DNA from: Alcaligenaceae bacterium
GTDB taxonomy: Bacteria; Pseudomonadota; Gammaproteobacteria; Burkholderiales; Burkholderiaceae_B
Assembly: GCA_012518515.1 (NCBI GenBank)
Contig: JAAYRZ010000132.1
Span: 1 to 64,000, forward strand
DNA length: 64,000 bases
Direction: 5' to 3'
In this document: positions 57,581-64,000 of the stretch, one piece after another
Position numbering within the stretch: the first letter of the stretch is position 1
Layout: the number at the start of each line of letters is the position of its first letter
Translations under genes and position numbers: made by a program
Notes under the pieces: generated by a model
Database searches by the model: none
Told to the model about the DNA's origin: nothing
What the model saw: the letters and a program-made list of their open reading frames with translations, nothing else

Positions 57581-60451
57581 TTATTCGTAAGCCTCAAGCG
57601 GCAAACATGTACATATGAGATTACGGTCACCATAGGCATTATCTACACGAGCCACTGGTGACCAATACTTAGTGTCCTGTTTTACTGATTGCGGATAAGC
57701 TGCCTCTTGACGTCGATATGAATGAGGCCACTCATCCGCCACCAACATGGCCGCGGTATGCGGCGCATTGGTTAATACATTGTCCCTAGAGTCTGCCCGC
57801 CCCTCTTCAATCGCTGTAATTTCCTTGCGAATTTGAATCATGGCATCAATAAAACGATCCAATTCCTGCAGACTCTCTGACTCCGTCGGCTCGATCATTA
57901 ATGTACCTGGTACGGGAAAACTCATGGTAGGCGGATGAAAACCAAAATCAATCAACCGCTTAGCCACATCCTCTACATCAATACCAGAACGTTCCTTGAG
58001 CGGTCGAATATCAACGATACACTCATGGGCAACCCGTCCATTACGCCCAGTAAACAACAAAGGATAGTGTGCTGCTAAACGCTTGGCAATGTAATTGGCA
58101 TTTAATAAAGCCAACTTACTTGCACGGGTCAAGCCATACGCCCCCATCAGGCTAATATACATAAACGAGATAGGTAAAATACTCGCCGAACCAAAGGGGG
58201 CTGAGGCCACAGGACCGACCTCACCATCTTCGGGACTCATATAACCACGCTCGCTAAGTACCCCTGGCAGATAAGCCGCCAGATGTGAGCGCACACCTAT
58301 CGGCCCAACACCAGGCCCTCCACCACCATGTGGAATACTAAAGGTCTTATGCAAGTTAAAATGCGATACGTCTGCACCAAACTTACCCGGTTTAGCTAAA
58401 CCGACCATGGCATTCATGTTAGCGCCATCAAGATAAACCTGCCCACCTGCCTGATGTATCAACTCACATATATCAACAACAGCCTCTTCAAACACACCAT
58501 GTGTTGATGGGTAAGTAATCATCAAGGCAGAGAGATTATCGCCGACCTCTTGGATTTTATGCTTCAAATCCACAATATCAACGTTGCCATTAGTGTCTAC
58601 AGCGACTACCTTTACCTTCATGCCGGCCAACACAGCTGAAGCAGGATTAGTTCCATGGGCAGAGGCAGGTATCAAGCAAACATCTCGTTGTCCCTGGCCC
58701 TGGGCTCGGTGATAAGCCTGAATTGCCAATAAGCCTGCATATTCCCCCTGAGCACCAGAGTTAGGCTGCAAACTAACGGCATCATAACCCGAAATCTCAC
58801 CTAACTGCTCGGCTAATCGTTGAAATATTTCCTGGTAACCTTGAGCTTGATCAAAAGGAGCAAAGGGATGAATATCTGCAAACTCGGGCCACGTCAAAGG
58901 AATCATCTCTGCAGTCGCATTTAGCTTCATCGTGCATGAACCCAAGGGAATCATGGTACGGTCTAGCGCCAAGTCCTTATCTGCCAAATGACGCATATAA
59001 CGCAGCATATCTGTCTCAGAACTGATTCTGGAAAAAATCGCTTGTGTCAAATAGGCACTTTGTCTAGCGAATGCAGCTGGTACGTGGACATCTGCCGTGT
59101 GCAACAAATGATTAATGGACGGACCACGAAGCCGAAGCGCCTCAGCAATAATATCAATAAGATCTTGGAGGTCCTCAAGAGTGACCGTTTCATCAAGTGA
59201 GATACCAAACTCATCATCAGAAACATCGCGTAAGTTGATTTCACGATCACGCGCAGCTTCTAAAATATTTTCTGCTTGCTCACTAGAGACAGTCAAGGTA
59301 TCAAAAAAGCTCTTATTTTTAACACTTAAGCCCATCTGTAGCAAAGCTTCCCTCAAGACAGCCGTCAAAGCATAGACTCTGCCAGCAATTTCACGAAGCC
59401 CTCGAGGACCATGGTACACAGCATACATACTAGCCATAATCGCAAGCAAAGCTTGAGCTGTACAGATATTAGAAGTCGCTTTTTCGCGGCGAATATGCTG
59501 CTCGCGAGTTTGCATGGCTAAACGTAATGCATGATTGCCGCTAGCATCCACTGATACGCCAACCAGACGTCCCGGCAAATTACGTCGGAAAGCATCTTTA
59601 CACGCCATAAATGCAGCATGAGGCCCACCATAGCCCATGGGCACGCCAAAGCGCTGACTATTACCAACAGCAATATCAGCTCCCCACTCACCGGGCGCTT
59701 TTAATAAGGCTAAAGCCAATAAATCCGTGGCTGCTATCACCAAGGCCTGATACTGATGGGCTTCCGCAACGACCTTGCTATAATCCAGCACCTCCCCCTC
59801 ACTGCGAGGATATTGAAGCAGCACACCAAAACATTCAGGAATGCCCTCAAACTCATCCGCCACAAGAACCTCGTAGCCCAAAGCAGCTGCTCGTGTTAAC
59901 ACGACCTCTTGAGTTTGTGGATGACAAAACATGGACATAAAAAACGTATTGCTTTTGGATTTTGAGACTCGCTTTGCTAAGGTCATGGCCTCTGCCGCGG
60001 CAGTTCCCTCATCTAATAAAGAGGCATTAGCAACATCCAGTGCAGTAAGTTCGGTCACCATGGTCTGGAAATTCAATAACGCTTCTAGACGTCCCTGAGA
60101 AATCTCCGGTTGATATGGTGTATAGGCTGTGTACCAAGCTGGATTTTCAAGTATGTTCCGTAAAATCACCTGAGGGGTCAGAGTACCGTAATAACCTTGA
60201 CCGATGTAACTCCGAAAAACCTGATTTTGTGAGGCTATCGCTTTAAGCTCAGCTAACATATCAGCCTCGGAGCGAGACTTCTCTAATGCTAGACTTTCTT
60301 TTAACAGAATATTTTCCGGGACAACTTCTGTTACTAAGGCATCTAGGCTCTCAACTCCCACTACATCGAGCATTTTCGCTATTTCAGCATCATTGGGCCC
60401 GATATGACGATAAACAAAAGACTGAGAAAGATCTTGAAACTTATGCAACAT
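57581..60451 (-). CDS. gcvP: glycine dehydrogenase (decarboxylating), P protein
   Basis: The PLP subunit that decarboxylates glycine and moves the aminomethyl group to lipoyl-GcvH. It starts [17 protein letters not shown]. The PLP lysine is in [35 protein letters not shown] and [13 protein letters not shown] are conserved. At 956 residues it is a single-chain P protein. I chose the ATG at 60451, preceded by GGTGG. A structured terminator-like element lies upstream, between it and gcvH. Confidence 0.96.
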   Translation of the reverse strand: MLHKFQDLSQSFVYRHIGPNDAEIAKMLDVVGVESLDALVTEVVPENILLKESLALEKSRSEADMLAELKAIASQNQVFRSYIGQGYYGTLTPQVILRNILENPAWYTAYTPYQPEISQGRLEALLNFQTMVTELTALDVANASLLDEGTAAAEAMTLAKRVSKSKSNTFFMSMFCHPQTQEVVLTRAAALGYEVLVADEFEGIPECFGVLLQYPRSEGEVLDYSKVVAEAHQYQALVIAATDLLALALLKAPGEWGADIAVGNSQRFGVPMGYGGPHAAFMACKDAFRRNLPGRLVGVSVDASGNHALRLAMQTREQHIRREKATSNICTAQALLAIMASMYAVYHGPRGLREIAGRVYALTAVLREALLQMGLSVKNKSFFDTLTVSSEQAENILEAARDREINLRDVSDDEFGISLDETVTLEDLQDLIDIIAEALRLRGPSINHLLHTADVHVPAAFARQSAYLTQAIFSRISSETDMLRYMRHLADKDLALDRTMIPLGSCTMKLNATAEMIPLTWPEFADIHPFAPFDQAQGYQEIFQRLAEQLGEISGYDAVSLQPNSGAQGEYAGLLAIQAYHRAQGQGQRDVCLIPASAHGTNPASAVLAGMKVKVVAVDTNGNVDIVDLKHKIQEVGDNLSALMITYPSTHGVFEEAVVDICELIHQAGGQVYLDGANMNAMVGLAKPGKFGADVSHFNLHKTFSIPHGGGGPGVGPIGVRSHLAAYLPGVLSERGYMSPEDGEVGPVASAPFGSASILPISFMYISLMGAYGLTRASKLALLNANYIAKRLAAHYPLLFTGRNGRVAHECIVDIRPLKERSGIDVEDVAKRLIDFGFHPPTMSFPVPGTLMIEPTESESLQELDRFIDAMIQIRKEITAIEEGRADSRDNVLTNAPHTAAMLVADEWPHSYRRQEAAYPQSVKQDTKYWSPVARVDNAYGDRNLICTCLPLEAYE

Positions 60452-60514
60452 AGGAACCACCAATATAAAAAGAGTTCAAGCCACAAAATAAGCTAAAGTG
60501 AGTGACCTCAAAAA

Positions 60515-60596
60515 GCAAAAAAGCTTAGAAAGGCTCAGCAGTTAAGACATGGTTGACATTCAGTTCTACCAGCCTAACCACTGCCCCTTCTAAGCT
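60515..60596 (-). terminator. nested hairpin with U-run in the gcvH-gcvP gap
   Basis: On the minus strand AGCTTAGAAGG (60596-60586) pairs with CCTTTCTAAGCT (60533-60522, one bulge). Inside it are GCAGT/ACTGC and GGTT/AACC helices, and six U follow at 60522-60517. It could end or attenuate gcvTH transcription before gcvP, or be a processed RNA structure. Confidence 0.55.
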
Positions 60597-60618
60597 CAGT
60601 GCGATTGATTTAGCGTTA

Positions 60619-60993
60619 TTATTCTTGTTCTGATAAATAAGCAGTTGCATCCAAAAGATTATCAAGATCTTCAGGATTATCAACTATCATCTTAAAAATC
60701 CAGTGCTCGTGAGCATCATCATTAATCAAATTTGGTTCGGCATCTAACGCCTCATTAAACTCAATAATTTCACCTGACACTGGGGCGTAGATATCAGAGG
60801 CAGCCTTAACTGACTCAACAACGGCAACCTGATCGCCAGCCGCGACCTTATTACCCACTTCAACCTCACCCACAAAAACTAAATCACCTAATTGGTCCTG
60901 GGCATTATCAGTAATACCTACGATATAAGCATCACCGTCGGCTTTGATCCATTCATGCGATGAACTGTACTTTCGATCGTTTGGTAAAGACAT
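60619..60993 (-). CDS. gcvH: glycine cleavage system H protein
   Basis: The lipoyl carrier of the glycine cleavage complex. It shows HEWIKADGDAYIVGITDNAQDQLGD near the N-terminus, and the lipoylated Lys is in VESVKAASDIYAPVSGEI (about residue 65). It has 124 residues. AAGGAG is near the ATG. It follows gcvT by about 130 nt. Confidence 0.97.
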   Translation of the reverse strand: MSLPNDRKYSSSHEWIKADGDAYIVGITDNAQDQLGDLVFVGEVEVGNKVAAGDQVAVVESVKAASDIYAPVSGEIIEFNEALDAEPNLINDDAHEHWIFKMIVDNPEDLDNLLDATAYLSEQE

Positions 60994-61122
60994 TTAACTC
61001 TCCTTAATAAAATAGAGTGTTTCCAGCTTTTGAAAACTGTGTAAAAAAACGATAGGCCAATTTTAAATCAATTTAACATTTAATAGGGACTTAGTTTTAA
61101 GGAGCACTTATATCCTTTCTAA

Positions 61123-62211
61123 TCAAGACCTTAGCTTACGCAAAAAAGGTAAATCAACCACAGTCGCAGCGAACCATTTACCACGAATTTCGACTTTAAC
61201 AGCATCACCGGCACTGACACCAATCGGCAAACGAGCCAATGCGATTGAACAACCAAGTGTTGGAGACATCGTACCACTGGTGATAACCCCCTCTCCTACA
61301 GGAGTCCAAACTTTCATAGAGGCGCGCATCACACCTCGCTCATTTAACTTAAGACCTAAAAAAGCATTTGCAATTGGTGTATCAGTAATAGCAGAGCGAC
61401 CGATAAAATTACGTTTCTCATCTTTTAAGCTGACAGTCCACGATAAACCTGCCTGAGATGGCTGGGTTGTCATATCCATATCACTGCCATACAGGTTCAG
61501 TCCTGCCTCTAATCGCAGAGTATCTCGAGCTCCTAGACCACAAGGCCTAACTCCGACCTCAAGTAAATCTTGCCACAAACTATACACCTGAGCGGCAGGC
61601 AAAGTAATTTCCACCCCGTCTTCACCCGTATAACCAGTCCGTGCAATCATAACCTCTGCCTCAACAAAGCCGGAATCAAAGGGCGTAAAATCATCAGCCT
61701 CACGCCACTGAGGACGAGCTTGCCATAGCTTTTTGCGTGCATTAGGGCCTTGCACCGCCAGGACCGCTAAATCATCACGACGCGTCATGTTTAACTGCAA
61801 ATTACTTTGCTGAATTTGTTCTTTGATCCACAACACATCACTCTCGGCAGTACCTGCATTAACAACAAGCAACCACCGCTGCTCATCAATATAATACACA
61901 ATTAAATCATCAACTACCCCGCCTGTTTCGTTGAGCATACACGTATAAAGTGCCCTACCCTTGCGACCTTTGATTTTATCAACGTCATTAGCCAGTAAAT
62001 AGCGTAAAAACGGTAACGCATCCGGCCCCTCAATAAAAACATTCAGAATATGGGAGATATCAAAGACACCAGCATCCTTACGAACGGCATGATGCTCTTC
62101 GATTTGAGAACCATAAGCGACTGGCATTGACCAACCGCTAAAGTCGACCATCTTAGCTCCCATGTCTAGGTGTATCTGATGAAGTGGGGTTTTCTTTAGA
62201 TGATCTGACAT
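61123..62211 (-). CDS. gcvT: aminomethyltransferase, T protein
   Basis: Transfers the methylene group from lipoyl-GcvH to tetrahydrofolate and releases ammonia. It shows LHLDMGAKMVDFSGWSMPVAYG-type QIHLDMGAKMVDFSGW, HHAVRKDAGVFDISH, ARTGYTGEDGVEI and LGARDTLRLEAGLNLYG. It has 362 residues, and AGAGGTGACAT precedes the ATG. It is first gene of the gcvT-gcvH-gcvP-dadA group. No glycine riboswitch consensus is seen upstream. Confidence 0.96.
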   Translation of the reverse strand: MSDHLKKTPLHQIHLDMGAKMVDFSGWSMPVAYGSQIEEHHAVRKDAGVFDISHILNVFIEGPDALPFLRYLLANDVDKIKGRKGRALYTCMLNETGGVVDDLIVYYIDEQRWLLVVNAGTAESDVLWIKEQIQQSNLQLNMTRRDDLAVLAVQGPNARKKLWQARPQWREADDFTPFDSGFVEAEVMIARTGYTGEDGVEITLPAAQVYSLWQDLLEVGVRPCGLGARDTLRLEAGLNLYGSDMDMTTQPSQAGLSWTVSLKDEKRNFIGRSAITDTPIANAFLGLKLNERGVMRASMKVWTPVGEGVITSGTMSPTLGCSIALARLPIGVSAGDAVKVEIRGKWFAATVVDLPFLRKLRS

Positions 62212-62580
62212 ATGTCACCTCTAGTCTTTAAGTGTTGTTTTTTTAACTACCTAATAACTTATCGTACCGCAATCAACTCTACTCAATAAATACAGGCATA
62301 CCCTGTTTATTAAAACTAAATTAAATCGCAACTGAGTCCACACAGGCTGTATCCTCTTTGATAAAACCAGTTTTTCAAAGATTAGCAATATCTGATTTTC
62401 AACCACCAAATTAGATATATTTGTTTTTAGCTACTGTTTTCTGTTATCGTGATCGCTCAATGGTCACATTCAATTAACTATAAATTCTAATAAATATGCA
62501 ATAAATTCCTCTTACAATCCACCTATGATGTTTTGAAGTAAGAGTCTGTTGATTGCAACCACTATAGGAGATCTATAACG
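62212..62580. other. 369-nt intergenic region between gcvT and the GrlR-like gene
   Basis: A/T-rich divergent promoter region with no ORF worth calling. It holds a hairpin, AATAAA(TA)CAGG with CCTGTTTATT, at about 62285-62311 that would lie in the gcvT leader, and TACAAT at 62513-62518 as a weak -10 for the rightward gene. A half site resembling the nnrS operator (AGATATATTTG) occurs near 62413 but has no partner half. I do not see the paired aptamers of a glycine riboswitch. Confidence 0.5.
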
Positions 62581-62916
62581 ATGGACAATGGTTTCTACGC
62601 TACCCTAGTTGAGGGCTCAGTCGCACAAGCCGGTATTACGGTAATTGAAGACAGTCGCATCCGGGGAGGTGATGCCGAGTTTTTATATTCGGGCACTATT
62701 TCCATAAGCGGTGACAATGTTGTTGCTAATTTACGTTTCCGCTCATACATCTCTAGCGGTGACAATAACTTCTTCGACTTTACTGAACGTGATTTTGAAT
62801 TATCGCTTACTGGCCAAGTCACTGATCAAGGCTTCCGCGTCACTGGCTATAGCCCTAGTGGACGTGAAATGGTCATTTTAGGCAAGCGCTTATCTGCTCT
62901 TGATTTCAGTGACTAG
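62581..62916 (+). CDS. small protein resembling the GrlR regulator domain
   Basis: A 111-residue soluble protein, beta-rich by pattern. The run NGFYATLVEG...AGITVIEDSRIRGGDAEFLYSG, followed by alternating strands and GxxxxAxLRF-like NVVANLRFRSY, fits the fold family of GrlR, the negative regulator of type III secretion in enteropathogens, where GGDxxYxYxG is the hallmark. Members also occur in bacteria without such islands, and their partner is unknown. AGGAG lies about 10 nt before the ATG. It stands alone, divergent from gcvT. I am moderately sure of the family and not of the function. Confidence 0.55.
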   Translation: MDNGFYATLVEGSVAQAGITVIEDSRIRGGDAEFLYSGTISISGDNVVANLRFRSYISSGDNNFFDFTERDFELSLTGQVTDQGFRVTGYSPSGREMVILGKRLSALDFSD

Positions 62917-62960
62917 TTAACTTAACGCACTGATTTTTTTTGAGCTTTAGCTACTCAAAT

Positions 62961-62994
62961 AGGGTACTTCGATAATCATTGGGGTACCCTTTTA
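62961..62994 (+). terminator. terminator between the GrlR-like gene and the flavoprotein
   Basis: AGGGTAC (62961-62967) pairs with GTACCCT (62984-62990) across a 16-base loop and is followed by TTTTAAA. The genes on both sides are convergent. The stem is short, so strength is uncertain. Confidence 0.55.
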
Positions 62995-63021
62995 AATTGC
63001 TTATTGAATCGGCTCGTCTCA

Positions 63022-64000
63022 CTAGGTGGAAGCTGCCATCGCCTCAGCACAAACAACGGCACTAGACCATGCCCATTGAAAATTATAGCCACCAAGCCAT
63101 CCTGTCATATCAACCGCCTCACCGATAAAATACAATCCGGCCACCTGCTTGGCTTCCATTGTTTTTTGCTCTAGTCCTGCTGTATCGACCCCGCCCCTCA
63201 TGGCCTCAGCTTTTTTATAACCAGCCGTGCCACTTGGCGTAACTGACCAATTTTCAATCGCGTTGGCTAATTCTCTTAAGGTTTTATCTGATACTTCAGC
63301 TATTTTAATGTCATTTTTAAAGCCTTCTTGTTCTGGCCATAATTGAGCAAAACGTTTTGGCCAAATAGTACTTAAGATAGTCATTAACTGTTGTTTTGCC
63401 GTGCGCTTTTCTTCCAATAACCAAGATTCATTATTGCTCTGATGATTAAGGTTTAAATAAATAGCTGATTGTCCATCCCAATACGATGAAATTTGTAATA
63501 TACCGGGGCCTGACAAACCACGATGCGTAAAAAGGACATCCTCAATAAAAGACTGAGCCTTTTTACCCGGCGCATTAGCAATACGTACTTCTAAGGACAA
63601 GCCCGAAAGCTCTGAATACTTTCGCCATTGCTCGGTGGTAAAGACCAAAGGAACTAAAGCTGGTCTCGGCTCAATGACTTTCAAAGCAAACTGTCTAGCC
63701 ACATGCAGAGCAAAGTCTGTAGCACCTAGTGCAGGAATTGCCATGCCACCAGTCGCGATCACCAACTTATGTGCTGTCAACAGTCCAGCAGAGCTCTGCA
63801 GAGCGTAAAGCGGTTGAGATTCAGTGCTCTCTGTACGTTCAATACTTTTTACAGTACAAGGCATACGCCAACGCACCCCTGCCTGAGCGCATTCATTTTT
63901 TAATAAGTCAATAATATCTTGAGCACTCTCATCACAAAATAATTGGCCTTTGTGTTTTTCATGCCAAGGTATTTGATAGCGCTCAAGCAACTCAAGGAAA
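63022..64000 (-). CDS. HI0933/BaiN-type NAD(P)/FAD-dependent oxidoreductase, 5' end cut by the window
   Basis: A flavoprotein of the HI0933/BaiN/YhiN family, whose substrate is generally unknown. The frame runs off the right edge, so the N-terminal FAD Rossmann motif is missing. Visible parts are FLELLERYQIPWHEKHKGQLFCDESAQDIIDLL-type sequence near the cut, LVIATGGMAIPALGATDFAL, FTHRGLSGPGILQISSYW, and the C-terminal VDTAGLEQKTMEAKQVAGLYFIGEAVDMTGWLGGYNFQWA signature (ends in WA.SSG-like). About 326 residues are present of a usual near-400. It is convergent with the GrlR-like gene. Confidence 0.88.
   Translation of the reverse strand, partial: FLELLERYQIPWHEKHKGQLFCDESAQDIIDLLKNECAQAGVRWRMPCTVKSIERTESTESQPLYALQSSAGLLTAHKLVIATGGMAIPALGATDFALHVARQFALKVIEPRPALVPLVFTTEQWRKYSELSGLSLEVRIANAPGKKAQSFIEDVLFTHRGLSGPGILQISSYWDGQSAIYLNLNHQSNNESWLLEEKRTAKQQLMTILSTIWPKRFAQLWPEQEGFKNDIKIAEVSDKTLRELANAIENWSVTPSGTAGYKKAEAMRGGVDTAGLEQKTMEAKQVAGLYFIGEAVDMTGWLGGYNFQWAWSSAVVCAEAMAAST

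Noticed and set aside
62405..62430. second NsrR operator near 62413
   Set aside because: Only one half site (AGATATATTTG) resembles the nnrS operator; the facing half is missing.
62212..62580. glycine riboswitch ahead of gcvT
   Set aside because: The paired aptamer cores expected of a glycine riboswitch are not visible on the minus strand; only one bulged hairpin is found.

Overview
The window reads as a contiguous stretch of chromosome from a betaproteobacterium, most likely Burkholderiales, family Alcaligenaceae. Three things support this. Gene neighbourhoods such as tyrS-anmK-erpA-argC-rpsI-rplM, rubredoxin-yqgE-ruvX-pyrR-pyrB-pyrC' and prmA-accC-accB-aroQ-tlpA-mpl are those I know from Bordetella-like genomes. 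There is a small lysine/alanine-rich histone H1-like protein. The proteins themselves also have that character. The DNA looks more A+T-rich than Bordetella by eye, which would fit genera such as Oligella or Pelistega, but the genus is an inference. Almost everything is core metabolism. I see no CRISPR array, insertion sequence, prophage block or defence island.

Layout. Positions 1-310 hold a repeat-containing non-coding stretch next to the 3' end of a tRNA-Ser(GGA). Positions 441-6033 (minus) carry ribE, ribD, nrdR, glyA, a YbhB-type protein and tyrS. anmK (plus) is followed on the minus strand by erpA, a membrane-anchored coiled-coil protein, argC, rpsI, rplM, a TakP-like TRAP binding protein and pmbA. 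Positions 13.5-20 kb hold darP/yjgA, an esterase, a Pat-type acyl-CoA synthetase/GNAT fusion (minus), gltX, the histone-like gene and a YggT protein. Positions 20.1-26.0 kb (minus) hold a PfkB kinase, a DUF3426 protein, prmA, accC, accB, aroQ and a TlpA thioredoxin. Positions 26.1-33 kb (plus) hold mpl, a YqiA esterase, an in-frame RNB ribonuclease-shikimate dehydrogenase fusion, lptG and apaH.

Positions 33.0-37.9 kb (minus) form a tightly overlapped set: rubredoxin, yqgE, ruvX, pyrR, pyrB, an inactive-looking dihydroorotase-like subunit and an acyltransferase. Positions 38-45 kb (plus) hold thiE, hemL, argJ, rplU, rpmA, obgE and proB. Then come ppc, ilvD and ispB (minus), a DUF815 ATPase and a Nudix-ThiE fusion (plus), and an nnrS-nsrR nitric-oxide-response pair with an evident promoter/operator. 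Positions 55.2-62.2 kb (minus) hold gcvT, gcvH, gcvP, dadA and a YkvI-type permease: glycine cleavage and D-amino-acid oxidation next to a candidate transporter. The window ends with a GrlR-like small protein and a truncated HI0933/BaiN-type flavoprotein.

The most interesting points are: the RNB-AroE fusion; an NsrR homologue with a long insertion between its first two cluster cysteines, together with a palindromic operator lying over the -10 of nnrS; a DPR-repeat tail on ObgE; a likely leaderless promoter in front of aroQ-accB-accC; a terminator between dadA and the permease and a nested hairpin with a U-run between gcvH and gcvP; and a rearranged argJ/DUF815/ispB/rplU neighbourhood. No unmistakably new multi-gene system is visible.
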